A stretch of DNA of 64,000 bases. Source: Shewanella psychropiezotolerans (GTDB lineage Bacteria; Pseudomonadota; Gammaproteobacteria; Enterobacterales; Shewanellaceae). The position numbers were made by a program, and so were the translations under genes. The DNA is taken from NCBI RefSeq assembly GCF_007197555.1, contig NZ_CP041614.1, positions 3,898,001 through 3,962,000 of the forward strand, in the 5' to 3' direction. Shown here in pieces: positions 36,280-45,147 of the stretch (positions within the stretch are counted from its first letter, which is position 1; the number at the start of each line of letters is the position of its first letter). Below the pieces are notes generated by a model that had not been told where the DNA came from, ran no database searches, and saw only the letters and a list, made by a program, of their open reading frames with translations.

Positions 36280-36693
36280 ATGCTGACAAATAAAGAGACC
36301 GCTCTGCTCGACGCCGCTGGTGAGCTGATAAGAGAAAAAGGCATGATTGCCTTGAACATGTCCGATGTACATAAGAAAGCTGGCTACTCGAGAGCCGCTC
36401 AGTACCAATCTTTTAGTGATAAAAACTCATTGTTAGCGGCATTGTGTATGCGGGAGTTAGTTGAAAACACCACCGCCATCGAAGCGCAAAGATATAAAGA
36501 GCTATCCGGTGATTTCACTGTCGTCATTAGACCCGTAGTTTACGACTATTTGAAACTGTCAGATCGCCTGATGATAGATTCGGCCTTCTCTCAAATGTTA
36601 GCCAGTGTAGAGAGCTTACCCGATGTTGAAGAGTTTTCATTCCTGAAACAAGGATTCGCTTTCTTGCATGCTGAAAGATTGAAAGCTAAATAA
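36280..36693 (+). CDS. Short TetR-family transcriptional regulator
   Basis: 137 residues. The N-terminal helix-turn-helix is intact: LLDAAGELIREKGMIALNMSD, then VHKKAGYSRAAQYQSFSDK (recognition helix), then NSLLAALCMRELV. The ligand-binding part is only about 80 residues, against 130 or more in a typical TetR protein, so the dimerisation helices may be cut short. A good AAGGAA site precedes the ATG. It is divergent from hinT, with 207 bases between. The target is unknown. Confidence 0.75.
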   Translation: MLTNKETALLDAAGELIREKGMIALNMSDVHKKAGYSRAAQYQSFSDKNSLLAALCMRELVENTTAIEAQRYKELSGDFTVVIRPVVYDYLKLSDRLMIDSAFSQMLASVESLPDVEEFSFLKQGFAFLHAERLKAK

Positions 36694-36744
36694 TCGGTCA
36701 AAAATGCGCCTGGTATCGAGTATCAGGCATTTACTTTAGCTTTA

Positions 36745-37095
36745 TTAGGCTTTAATCAGGTAGACAACACCATCTTTTTCATAGACATTCTTAACTTCAT
36801 TCCCTTCACCTAACACCACAACCTGTTGGCCTTTATCAGTTACAGCCCTACCTGCAGCGTCCAATACAATGGCAATACCCAATGCTGTCAGCATGGGAGA
36901 GCGAAAAGCATTGTAATGATGGTGATGCCTTGGAACGACCACAATAGGCGCTCTTGCAACACGTTTATGACCTAGTTTCTGACACTTAATACCACCAGCT
37001 CGCTCACAACCTAGAGTTGCAGCTTGCGCGGTTGTGGAGGCAAGTCCAAGAAAAGCGAATGCGATAACTGCAACTGATATATTAATCTTGAACAT
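36745..37095 (-). CDS. Small periplasmic protein with a His cluster, function unknown
   Basis: 116 residues from the ATG at 37095, preceded by GAGGT; the longer reading to 37137 is unlikely. A signal peptide is cleaved near TTAQAATLG. The mature chain has two Cys (GCERAGGIKCQK), a four-His run in PRHHHHYNAF that could bind metal, and a C-terminal beta-hairpin-like part (VVVLGEGNEVKNVYEKDGVVYLI). I do not recognise it. It is on the same strand as the csg genes but separated from csgG by a strong terminator. Confidence 0.6.
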   Translation of the reverse strand: MFKINISVAVIAFAFLGLASTTAQAATLGCERAGGIKCQKLGHKRVARAPIVVVPRHHHHYNAFRSPMLTALGIAIVLDAAGRAVTDKGQQVVVLGEGNEVKNVYEKDGVVYLIKA

Positions 37096-37219
37096 AATGA
37101 CCTCATATTTGGATATGCGGTTCAGATTTTTCGGCACATCTGAACAGTAAACACAACAGAGTATACATGTGACTACTCAACATGTAAACACACTCACTTC
37201 CCTCGTTTCCCAAATAAAA

Positions 37220-37247
37220 AGGGAGTGATAATCGCTTATCACTCCCT
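37220..37247 (-). terminator. Intrinsic terminator of the csgDEFG operon
   Basis: AGGGAGTGATAA, a four-base loop, then TTATCACTCCCT; on the minus strand it is followed by TTTTTATTT. It lies 20 bases after the csgG stop. Confidence 0.92.
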
Positions 37248-37267
37248 AGTCTAAATATCTAGTTCAT

Positions 37268-38116
37268 TTAGCCCTGCTTTATGCGATCACTCACTCTTGC
37301 TTCTGAATGAGCTTCTAGCCAATACTTTTGCAACACAGGATTCTTCAACCCTGACGCTATATCCGCTAAATTCCAGGCGCGTTTCCAGATCCCATCGGCG
37401 ATCATATGCACCACGGCACTCTCAATTGCTTGTGCCACACAGAGGCTCACTGGCTCATTTGAGGTGTAACCAAGTTCAGATTCGAGTAGGTCTTGAGCAT
37501 CGATAAACTTGAATACTCCAGCAGAAACCTCTTTAGACAGTATTGACTTAGTCGTCGTGACACTGCTGAGTAAGCGCCCGGTTCGGATATCAACGGCTCT
37601 TAAGTTAACCGTTACCGTATCGACCCTAAACTTAGTATTCACTCCTATACCCAGATACCTTGCTCCGGCACCACCTGTTTTAATATTGGTGTCATAGGCG
37701 ACAATACCGCCTTCCATCAAAATTTGTGCTGAACTTAATTGAGGCAGTTTATTCACTTCGCCTTTAAGACCTGCTCTGACAATTTTTCTCTCTGTTAGCA
37801 GGTTCTGTAAGCCTTCACGCTCTACGGGGACAAACCAGCTTGAATCATTCAGCGCCTGGGCAAGGAATGCTGTGCCGCTCTGGGGGACCGCCGTCGAGAA
37901 GTTACTCGATGGTATGGCCTTATACTGCCCCGTTTGATCGCGAAAATCATAAACTGCGGCAACCATACTTCCCTGTGGATGAGGTAAACCTATCAGATCA
38001 TAATAGGTATCGCTTTTTGGCATCAGGCTCGACGATGCTTCTATACCTTCGAATTCGGTCGTGCTCGAGCAAGCAGTCAAAAGCAACAAGACAGCACTGA
38101 GAATTAACGTCTTCAT
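37268..38116 (-). CDS. csgG: Curli secretion channel lipoprotein CsgG
   Basis: 282 residues, close to E. coli CsgG. Lipobox LTAC (about residue 16) anchors it to the outer membrane. VAAVYDFRDQTGQYKAIPSS, the AFLAQALNDSSWFVPVEREG segment and ILMEGGIVAYDTNIKTGGAG match the family; nonamers form the channel through which curlins leave the cell. It follows csgF by two bases and ends the csgDEFG transcription unit. Confidence 0.96.
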   Translation of the reverse strand: MKTLILSAVLLLLTACSSTTEFEGIEASSSLMPKSDTYYDLIGLPHPQGSMVAAVYDFRDQTGQYKAIPSSNFSTAVPQSGTAFLAQALNDSSWFVPVEREGLQNLLTERKIVRAGLKGEVNKLPQLSSAQILMEGGIVAYDTNIKTGGAGARYLGIGVNTKFRVDTVTVNLRAVDIRTGRLLSSVTTTKSILSKEVSAGVFKFIDAQDLLESELGYTSNEPVSLCVAQAIESAVVHMIADGIWKRAWNLADIASGLKNPVLQKYWLEAHSEARVSDRIKQG

Positions 38117-38118
38117 AC

Positions 38119-38529
38119 TTAGCCCCCCGTGCCCGTATCGACTAATCCACCGACTTCAATCACTGTTGTTTCACCTGTAACTATATCTGTGATATGTACC
38201 AGTAATGTGCCGTCTTCATTGACAACATTAATCTCAAAATCCGTTGTTTTCAGATAACCTTCTCCACCATTAGCCGCATCGTTGAACAGCTGGCTCATCA
38301 AACGAGACTCTAACGAGCTGGCCATTCTTTCGAGTGCCGTTGGTGGTGTATAGCCAGAACTGGTCTTGTGATCATTCTGAGACGAGGCATTGGCTAAAAG
38401 GTATGAACCATTTAGATAACTGCCACCGAAGTTTGGGTTTACAGGCGTATAAATCAATTGAGTTGCGCTGACGGAAAACCCCATCAGGCAAAATCCTATG
38501 CCACTTCCCAGTAATCTGAACTTATTCAT
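38119..38529 (-). CDS. csgF: Curli assembly factor CsgF
   Basis: 136 residues from the ATG at 38529, preceded by AGGGA; upstream in-frame codons overlap csgE. The signal peptide ends near SVSATQL, and the mature N terminus, IYTPVNPNFGGSYLNGSYLL, is the conserved segment that plugs into the CsgG pore. The C-terminal part is beta-rich. CsgF holds the CsgB nucleator at the cell surface. Translation is probably coupled to csgE by a short overlap. Confidence 0.95.
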   Translation of the reverse strand: MNKFRLLGSGIGFCLMGFSVSATQLIYTPVNPNFGGSYLNGSYLLANASSQNDHKTSSGYTPPTALERMASSLESRLMSQLFNDAANGGEGYLKTTDFEINVVNEDGTLLVHITDIVTGETTVIEVGGLVDTGTGG

Positions 38530-38542
38530 GTGCGGTCCCTGT

Positions 38543-39019
38543 CTAAAATTCATCTGGAGCAAGATCTGGGTCTAAGAATTGAGCCCAACTTGCTTGTTTC
38601 TTATTTTGCCTCAAAGTTTGATTAACCCTGGAAGCCGCTGCAGCAGCCTGATCATCGATATTACGACTCACAGGTGATACCACAGTGATATATATTGGTT
38701 TTCTATTGTGTAAAATGGTGACCTTACTGCCGCTGCGAGCCGTTGCTCGCTCGACAATACTCAAGCCTGAATGCGATGAAATCCCACCAATGTCTCTGTA
38801 TGCCGAGACAAACTCGCGGTAAAAACGGTGGCCAACCCGAGTCATAGCCCTATTTAGGATCAAGCCATCAACAAGATCAGTCTCTCGCTTTGGCTTTGCA
38901 TCACTGATATTTTGAGATTCAAGAGCTTGCTTCGATTTGACTTCTGCTTTATGTAATTCCTCCGCCGAAATAAAAAAGACCATACTAAACAAAAATAAAA
39001 AGCAAACGACTTGCTTCAC
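38543..39019 (-). CDS. csgE: Curli assembly factor CsgE
   Basis: 158 residues with a signal peptide (cleavage near FISAEEL). LVDGLILNRAMTRVGHRFYR, FVSAYRDIGG and SGSKVTILHNRKPIY match CsgE, the periplasmic cap that delivers curlins to CsgG. It has an extra charged stretch after the signal peptide (about residues 20-48), making it longer than E. coli CsgE. It overlaps csgD by four bases. Confidence 0.92.
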   Translation of the reverse strand: MKQVVCFLFLFSMVFFISAEELHKAEVKSKQALESQNISDAKPKRETDLVDGLILNRAMTRVGHRFYREFVSAYRDIGGISSHSGLSIVERATARSGSKVTILHNRKPIYITVVSPVSRNIDDQAAAAASRVNQTLRQNKKQASWAQFLDPDLAPDEF

Positions 39020-39648
39020 AGATGAACCTCATGAAGGTGAGTCTGTGCCCACGCTATCGCTTGACCGCGACTAGAAACACCTATTTTTCTAAACGCGCGA
39101 TAGAGGTGAGTTTTAATGGTGCTCTCACTCACAAACAACTGGCTAGCGATATCAACATTAGTGCTACCACTGAGCAATGCCTGGAGGACTTCTCTTTCTC
39201 GAATGGTAAGATTATCACTTCCTTCCAGGTTCGATTGGTCATCGCTACTGTTATGGATTAACTGAGCCGGGATAACAGACTTACCGCGCAAAATATTGGC
39301 TAAGCCTTGTCCAACGTCTTCTAATGAAGAATCACAATAGAAAATACCGGCTGTGACTGTTGGATGGATAAGAAAACGAGCATCGATCTGTCTGGGATAA
39401 TGTAAGAATACGACTCTCGAGGCGTATTCTTTCTCGACGTGTCGCTGAATTTGATAAGCGTTTTGTACGTCAACCGTGGCTAAATCAATAACGATAAGTG
39501 ACACACCTCCCTTCTTGATCTCGGGCTCAACTTTCTCTGGCGTCACTTTGACTAACTTAACCAAAAACTCTTGAGGCCAACGTGTATCCAGCAGATCGGC
39601 AAGTAATTGAGAACGAGAAACGACAATCCAATTTATGACTTTAAACAT
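39016..39648 (-). CDS. csgD: LuxR-family curli regulator CsgD
   Basis: 210 residues. The N-terminal 130 residues are a degenerate receiver-like domain without the usual acidic cluster. The C-terminal part is a LuxR/FixJ helix-turn-helix (LTIREREVLQALLSGSTNVDIASQLFVSE in two halves: LTIREREVLQALLSG and NVDIASQLFVSESTIKTHL). It leads csgDEFG, unlike a stand-alone regulator, and lies 145 bases downstream of the largest curlin gene with a terminator between. It probably activates the curlin genes upstream. Confidence 0.9.
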   Translation of the reverse strand: MFKVINWIVVSRSQLLADLLDTRWPQEFLVKLVKVTPEKVEPEIKKGGVSLIVIDLATVDVQNAYQIQRHVEKEYASRVVFLHYPRQIDARFLIHPTVTAGIFYCDSSLEDVGQGLANILRGKSVIPAQLIHNSSDDQSNLEGSDNLTIREREVLQALLSGSTNVDIASQLFVSESTIKTHLYRAFRKIGVSSRGQAIAWAQTHLHEVHL

Positions 39649-39755
39649 ACAGCTGACTCCATGTCGTAATATTTACTGTGCTAGATGCCTTTAATGTAAC
39701 AATTAAGCTACACTAGTGCAGCAAATGTATCCATCCATTTTATTTATGTATAACT

Positions 39756-39780
39756 CAAAAGGGTGCTAAACACCCTTTTG
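39756..39780 (-). terminator. Intrinsic terminator after the largest curlin gene
   Basis: CAAAAGGGTG and CACCCTTTTG flank a five-base loop, 13 bases past the curlin stop. It separates the curlin units from csgDEFG. Confidence 0.88.
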
Positions 39781-39792
39781 CCTTATACACTC

Positions 39793-41796
39793 TTACTCAG
39801 GCACACTAGCTTGCATGATAGTCACCTGGTTATTAGAGCCGAAACTCGTCACATTCGCTGTGTTGTATGCGTCATACTGACTCACGCTCACAACGTTTCC
39901 AGCTCCGCCTTCCACATAGATATCAGTAATGTGATGCTGACCATATTGAACCACATCGATATCATTACCTGCGCCAGTGAAAGACTCAACAGTCGCGCTG
40001 TTAAACTCGCCAGTCTGAGCGATATCAATTTGCGAACCGCTATCGGCAGCGTCTGCATAAGCTAAGTTTTCAGTACCCGTTTGAGTGATATGAATAATGT
40101 TGTCATTACCATAAGTACCCGCACCTAAGTCATCACCATACCAATTGCTCGCAGTCGCGCTGTTGGTTACACGGTTACCTGTACCTGACTGCACGATGAC
40201 AATTTCACTCGCGTTACCACCTTGAGTTGCAGCACCTGCATAGTTGTCACTGCCCATTTGAGTCACACTGATGGTATTACCGAAACTAAAATCAGTTTGG
40301 TCGATAAGCACTGTGTTTGAATTACCAGTTTGAGATACAAGCGCTGTATCATTAGTACCGGCTTGATTGATAGTGGCCGTGTTACCCGAACCTTCAAGAC
40401 TTCCACCTTGAGTTAAGGTTAACGAGTTACTCGCGCCGCTTTGGTCGATATTAGCAATGTTTGAGAAATCATTTTGAGTTACGTTAGCCGTCTGTTCATC
40501 ACCAGTTTGAGTGATACTTGCATCGTTAAGTGAACCCGTTTGCAGCACACTTGCTGAACTTCCGAAGCTGTTCTGATCAACTGACACTAAGTTTTCTTCC
40601 CCAGTCTGATCGATATCGGCAGTATTCCCTTCGTCTAGCTGATCGACTAGCGCAATGTTACCCGCTGCAGTTTGATCTATATTGGCAATATTCAAATCAC
40701 CAACTTGGTTAAGCACTGCACTGTTACCTGCAGCTGACTGAACGACATAAGCTTGGTTAGCTTCACCGTCAGAGTTAATGACAGCTTCGTTGCTTCTAGC
40801 CGATTGAAGTACATCGGCAATATTACCCAGACCACTTTGCTGAACATCGGCAGTATTGAAGCGAGCACTCTGCTTTACCCTGGCATTGTTATTGCTGCCA
40901 TCTTGGTTAACGAAGGCTATATTTTTCTTTGCTGTTTGACGAATAAAGCCAGTGTTATCATTACCAAGCTGGTCAAGTGAGGCGGTATTTTTTGCCTTAG
41001 TTTGACGAATATGGCCATCATTTCGATCGCCAGTTTGAGTTAACGCTGCAGTGTTCTTTTTAGCAAACTGTTCAACTAAACCTATATTGTCATTGCCTGA
41101 TTGAATCAGTTCTGCTCGTGTAGTATCTGTACTACCATCATGAGCGAAGTTACCCGTTTTCTGCAGGATATCACCATCATTGCCAGAACCCGTTTGAGTT
41201 AGTTCAGCGAATGCTGCATCAGAGCGGTCTTGTGAAACATACGCATTATTTCCTGCACCCGTATTTTGCTCAATCGTTGCAGTAGCATTATCAGACCAAT
41301 GATTGTCAATTTCAGCGGTATCACCATTTCCATTTTGAATAACTGAAGACACTGCCGCATCTGCGTTATTTTGAGTAATCGTTGCTGTATTTTCGTTGCC
41401 ATTTTGAGCAACCGATGCAAGTGCTGACTGCTCATTATTTAACTTCTGAACGATTGATGCAGTGTTTTCATTACCGATTGAATCGACAGTGGCTAACGCA
41501 GATGACGTTGCATCTTTTTGATCTATTGTTGCTGTATTACCGTTACCTTGCTGATTAATGCGGGCTTCAGTCTCAACTGTTCTCGCTTGAGTTGCTGTCG
41601 CAGTATTATTCGAACCTTCCTGGTTAACTAATACTTTGTTGTATGAGCTAGCATCAGTTTGAGTCACTGTCGCCGTGTTCTGTACACCGCCGACTTGAGA
41701 GACTTCCGCTACATTATGAGTGCTATCCGCGGCATAAACGCTTGTTGATGCTAAGAGTGCTGCTGATACTACAAGTGCGATTTTGGTCTGCTTCAT
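39793..41796 (-). CDS. csgA: Giant CsgA-like major curlin, about 27 repeats
   Basis: 667 residues, more than four times E. coli CsgA (151). After a signal peptide (cleavage near SVYAADS), almost the whole protein is a run of about 27 units of 22-24 residues with the curlin pattern Q-x-G-x-x-N-x-A-x-(I/V)-x-Q. A central block (about 225-330) carries basic units ending in KKN, KAKN or RFN, such as FIRQTAKKN. The C-terminal units are more divergent, with Tyr and Trp. It follows a CsgB-like gene by 18 bases, forming a csgBA pair. It aligns from end to end with the 574-residue curlin at 45148-46872, the main difference being extra central units. It should form extracellular amyloid fibres. Confidence 0.92.
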   Translation of the reverse strand: MKQTKIALVVSAALLASTSVYAADSTHNVAEVSQVGGVQNTATVTQTDASSYNKVLVNQEGSNNTATATQARTVETEARINQQGNGNTATIDQKDATSSALATVDSIGNENTASIVQKLNNEQSALASVAQNGNENTATITQNNADAAVSSVIQNGNGDTAEIDNHWSDNATATIEQNTGAGNNAYVSQDRSDAAFAELTQTGSGNDGDILQKTGNFAHDGSTDTTRAELIQSGNDNIGLVEQFAKKNTAALTQTGDRNDGHIRQTKAKNTASLDQLGNDNTGFIRQTAKKNIAFVNQDGSNNNARVKQSARFNTADVQQSGLGNIADVLQSARSNEAVINSDGEANQAYVVQSAAGNSAVLNQVGDLNIANIDQTAAGNIALVDQLDEGNTADIDQTGEENLVSVDQNSFGSSASVLQTGSLNDASITQTGDEQTANVTQNDFSNIANIDQSGASNSLTLTQGGSLEGSGNTATINQAGTNDTALVSQTGNSNTVLIDQTDFSFGNTISVTQMGSDNYAGAATQGGNASEIVIVQSGTGNRVTNSATASNWYGDDLGAGTYGNDNIIHITQTGTENLAYADAADSGSQIDIAQTGEFNSATVESFTGAGNDIDVVQYGQHHITDIYVEGGAGNVVSVSQYDAYNTANVTSFGSNNQVTIMQASVPE

Positions 41797-41814
41797 TTGT
41801 GTTTTTCCCTTTCC

Positions 41815-42360
41815 CTAGTTAGACGCATGGCCTTGAGTGATGACGGCTGTTTGTGAACTGCCCCACTGAGCCACACTGACTACATGCCCGGAACCATTTT
41901 GCTGGATCCAGACTGAGTTTTCGTATCCTGTTTGATGTATATAAGCCTGATTACCATAGCCATTTTGAGTCACATCTATCTCAAGAGCCGTACCGAGCTG
42001 ATTGGCTATAACCAAATTGCCATAACCCGTTTGTTGTATGCTCGCTTCGATATCTGAGCCAGATTGCAAGAGTAGAATTTCATTACTGACTCCTTGTTGG
42101 CTGGCGATAAGTGAAGTGTTGTAACCAGTCTGTGCCAGATATAGCTCATTGCTCATACCCTGCTGGCTTATATTCGCAGAATGGCTATCGCCTATCTGGT
42201 TGACTAAAGCTTGATTCCCTGCACCAGAGAGTTCATCGAAACTACTGATATCTTCATCTGCGTGGGCCATAGGAGATAAAAACAAACCGGTGATCACCAG
42301 GAGTTTCCCCCAGTGATTCAACAAACTCTTTTCCATTTTATCCATGTTTGTAAGCAACAT
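41815..42360 (-). CDS. csgB: CsgB-like minor curlin (nucleator)
   Basis: 181 residues. GCAGGA precedes the ATG at 42360. Signal peptide cleavage is near PMAHADED. The mature part has about six curlin repeats with Gln and Asn ladders (ALVNQIGDSHSANISQQG, YLAQTGYNTSLI) and ends in VSVAQWGSSQTAVITQG, which is shared almost exactly with the short CsgB-like protein at 44440-44727. In E. coli CsgB anchors to the cell through CsgF and templates CsgA. Length and position before a giant csgA fit that role. Confidence 0.88.
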   Translation of the reverse strand: MLLTNMDKMEKSLLNHWGKLLVITGLFLSPMAHADEDISSFDELSGAGNQALVNQIGDSHSANISQQGMSNELYLAQTGYNTSLIASQQGVSNEILLLQSGSDIEASIQQTGYGNLVIANQLGTALEIDVTQNGYGNQAYIHQTGYENSVWIQQNGSGHVVSVAQWGSSQTAVITQGHASN

Positions 42361-42788
42361 CTTGCATCCTGCATTAACCAGTCAAAATATTGACGTTAGT
42401 ATGTCGCTAACAGGGGGGAACATCATCATCCAAAAGTATGAAGCCAGATAGCTCAAACATCGTATTTTCACAAGCTAACTAGTCCCTTATTACTACAACT
42501 TAAGTACTATCAAACAAAGGATTTCTGCAAGCTACCGGGCCACCTAAAATGTAATGACTTGTAAAACAAACTGTTACACGCTTGCCCGCAGATTTACACG
42601 AGTTGTAAACAGGTGCGCGCACTTATGAACTAAGAGTAATTCCATTTGGCATATTTTGAAAACTTCAGCTAGGACAATAAAAACTCTAGAATTAGAAACA
42701 GAACGGGGGTAACTTGTGATCATCTTGCACAAATAAAAAAGGGGCGTTTCCGCCCCCTCAATCTAATCAATCAAAAATAGTTAACTAT
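42361..42788. other. Gene-less stretch between curlin units
   Basis: No coding frame was recognised. It contains the terminator of the curlin gene to its right (42735-42758) and should hold the promoter for the csgBA pair to its left. Confidence 0.45.
42735..42758 (-). terminator. Intrinsic terminator after the 543-residue curlin gene
   Basis: GGGGCG and CGCCCC arms with a tetraloop; on the minus strand the stem is followed by a run of six Ts. Confidence 0.92.
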
Positions 42789-44420
42789 TTAAATTGAACC
42801 TTGAGTGACAACGACTGTGTTACCAGCACCTGTACTGGAAACATTTGCGGTGTTACTCGTATCATATTGATGAACTGTCACACTGTTACCCAGTCCATAA
42901 CCAACAAATACATTGGCTTCATGGTTCGAGCCATACTGGTCAATGTCTATGATATTTTGGTCGCCGAAGGCAACAGCGCTGATAAAGTTATCTTGGCCAT
43001 CCTGAAGCAGATCGACATTAGAACCGCTATAACCTGAAATAGACTCAACGGTATTATCTGTACCATGTTGGTTGACTGTTAGCGTGTTACTGTCTCCTAT
43101 GGTTCCTGAATACCCTATAGAACCTGTCAGAGATTGACCTTCACCAGTTTGAGTCACATTTACCGTATTATCTCCACCAAAAGCGGTAACAACACCAGCA
43201 TAATGAGCATCACCAGTTTGATTAACCGTGATTTCACTGTCATGGCTACCTAAGCCTTGGTAAATAGTTGTATTGTTACTTGTGCCGTTTTGAGTGACTG
43301 ACGATGTGTCGCTATCACCGTATTGCTCAACCCTAGAATAGTTACCAAATGCTGGGTCGGTAGCCGTTTGAGTCACAGTGGCAGTGTTACCGTTATTGCT
43401 TTGATCAATATCAGCGTTATTGCCCCCGCCATACTGGTAAACGTTAGCAGTTTGAGATGTGCCCAACTGATCAACGCTTGCTAGGTTATCAGCGGAAGAT
43501 TGCATCACTAATACATCACTATCCTTACTAAATTGATTCACTACTGCTGTATTGCCAGTATCAGACTGAGTGACATAAGTCGTGTTTCTATCACCTGTTT
43601 GAGTGACCGTAGCATCGTTATTTTCAGCATTCTGTGCAATCGTAGCTGAATTACCATTGCCGCTTTGAGTCACAGTTGCGCCATTGTGCTTAGCGTTCTG
43701 CTCAATATCACCTAAGTTACCATTACCCGTTTGAGTAATGGTCGCTGTTGTATCATCGGTTTCAGACCAGTCATCAGCTGTGGTCGTCTGATAAATGATT
43801 CCAGAGTTACCACTGCCGGTTTGAGTTACGTCTGCAGAGGCATAATCTGAGTCAGTTTGACCAATATAACCATAGTTACCGCCACCGATGTTCTGGGTGA
43901 TGGTAGCCACCGCTCTATCTGTTTGTTGGTTATTGATTATTGCAGTATCGCCGCTTCCATTTTGATCTATGCTAGAAAGCGATGCATCGGCACTGTTTTG
44001 TGTAACTTGCGCCGTATTACCGTTACCATTTTGAGTGATCAAGGCATGAGCACTCTCTTCTGTACCATTTTCTTGAAGGATTGTGGCTAAGTTTCCGTCA
44101 CCAATGGTATTAATCGTCGACAATGAAGTATCTGCGGTGTCTTTCTGAGTGATATAAGCTTGGTTACCTGAGCCATCCTGGTCGATGTCTGCGCTAGTAT
44201 CTTGAGTATTAGACTGTGTTGCTGTAGCAAGGTTACCTGAGCCAAGCTGATCAATAGTCACATCATTAAATGAACTATCTATTGCTTGTGTCACTGTTGC
44301 TGAATTTCCAGCCCCATCTTGGTTAACTGTTGCTAGATTATTCGTACTATCTTCAGCTAAAGCGCCTGTCGACACAATTAAAGCTGCCGATACTAATAGT
44401 GCAATTTTAGATTGTTTCAT
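42789..44420 (-). CDS. csgA: Giant CsgA-like curlin, about 22 repeats
   Basis: 543 residues. Signal peptide cleavage is near GALAEDS, then repeats of the Q-x-G-x-x-N-x-A type throughout, for example TATVTQTATD and GATVTQSGNGNSATIAQNAE. It is more divergent from the other two giants than they are from each other; its C-terminal third has the irregular units GVVTAFGGDNTVNVTQTGEG and SISGYSGSNVDLLQDGQD. The last unit, NTANVSSTGAGNTVVVTQG, matches the C-terminal cap of the others. AGGAAACAGGG precedes the ATG. It follows the short CsgB-like gene by 19 bases and has its own terminator. Confidence 0.92.
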   Translation of the reverse strand: MKQSKIALLVSAALIVSTGALAEDSTNNLATVNQDGAGNSATVTQAIDSSFNDVTIDQLGSGNLATATQSNTQDTSADIDQDGSGNQAYITQKDTADTSLSTINTIGDGNLATILQENGTEESAHALITQNGNGNTAQVTQNSADASLSSIDQNGSGDTAIINNQQTDRAVATITQNIGGGNYGYIGQTDSDYASADVTQTGSGNSGIIYQTTTADDWSETDDTTATITQTGNGNLGDIEQNAKHNGATVTQSGNGNSATIAQNAENNDATVTQTGDRNTTYVTQSDTGNTAVVNQFSKDSDVLVMQSSADNLASVDQLGTSQTANVYQYGGGNNADIDQSNNGNTATVTQTATDPAFGNYSRVEQYGDSDTSSVTQNGTSNNTTIYQGLGSHDSEITVNQTGDAHYAGVVTAFGGDNTVNVTQTGEGQSLTGSIGYSGTIGDSNTLTVNQHGTDNTVESISGYSGSNVDLLQDGQDNFISAVAFGDQNIIDIDQYGSNHEANVFVGYGLGNSVTVHQYDTSNTANVSSTGAGNTVVVTQGSI

Positions 44421-44439
44421 TTCCCTGTTTCCTCTTCCT

Positions 44440-44727
44440 TTAGTCCGATGCTTGACCCTGAGTCACCACCGCGGTTTGCGAACTTCCCCATTGAGCAACA
44501 CTTATCCTGTGTCCTGTGCCGTGTTGCTGAATTAAAATTGAATGCTCATAGCCCGTCTGGATGCTATACACGGAGTTATCTTGGCTGGATAGCTCATCTA
44601 AGGAGCTCAGATCTGAGTTGGCGAAGACATAAGAAGAAAAAGTGCAGGACACTAACAGGTAACTAAAGAGTGTAAACACTTTAGTTTTAAGAATAAGCCG
44701 TTTATTACGCTGTCCTTGCGAATCCAT
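44440..44727 (-). CDS. csgB: Very short CsgB-like curlin with about two repeats
   Basis: 95 residues. A basic N-region and hydrophobic core (VFTLFSYLLVSCTFSSYVFA) make a signal peptide. The mature part, under 60 residues, starts SDLSSLDELSSQDNSVYSI, parallel to the SSFDELSGAGNQALV start of the larger CsgB-like protein, then jumps to the C-terminal repeats ending VAQWGSSQTAVVTQG. It therefore keeps both ends of a CsgB but lacks about four internal units. It pairs with the giant curlin 19 bases downstream. Whether so few strands still nucleate amyloid is unknown. Confidence 0.82.
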   Translation of the reverse strand: MDSQGQRNKRLILKTKVFTLFSYLLVSCTFSSYVFANSDLSSLDELSSQDNSVYSIQTGYEHSILIQQHGTGHRISVAQWGSSQTAVVTQGQASD

Positions 44728-45147
44728 GTCGATAAACCAGTGTCAGATTATTGACGTTGATTATGTAGGCATAAAATACTAGCGACATCCATCTAAAGTA
44801 TTAACGATCAGGTCATAAAGTTGTATATGCAGCAGGTAAGCAATACCTTTCTACTACAACCTGGACAGTGTGTCCTTAGTCCACACAAAGCCTATGTAGA
44901 TCCTTTTACCTTCATAAAAGGATTAAATATGCCGTTAGTTCTGAACTGCAAATATAATCTCCATAAAGCAGCATAATAACGGAGCCTTCATCTGATCCTT
45001 CAAAGTCCAAAACACCAGTCGTAAAACAGCAAGACTTATTGAACCTAGCCAACAGACAAGTATTCAAATTCTGTGATTCACCCAGCAATCTTAAATAACT
45101 AAAAAAAGGGGCCTAAGCCCCTTGAAAAGTCACTACAAACTTAATAA
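44728..45147. other. Gene-less stretch between curlin units
   Basis: No open frame was recognised. It carries the terminator of the curlin gene to its right (45101-45123) and presumably the promoter of the short csgB-csgA pair. Confidence 0.45.
45101..45123 (-). terminator. Intrinsic terminator after the 574-residue curlin gene
   Basis: AAGGGGCTTAGGCCCCTT (minus strand) is a compact hairpin followed by a run of Ts, 25 bases after the curlin stop. Confidence 0.92.

Noticed and set aside
40753..41435. Open frames on the opposite strand or in other frames of the curlin genes
   Set aside because: They mirror the curlin repeat composition and have no start signals.
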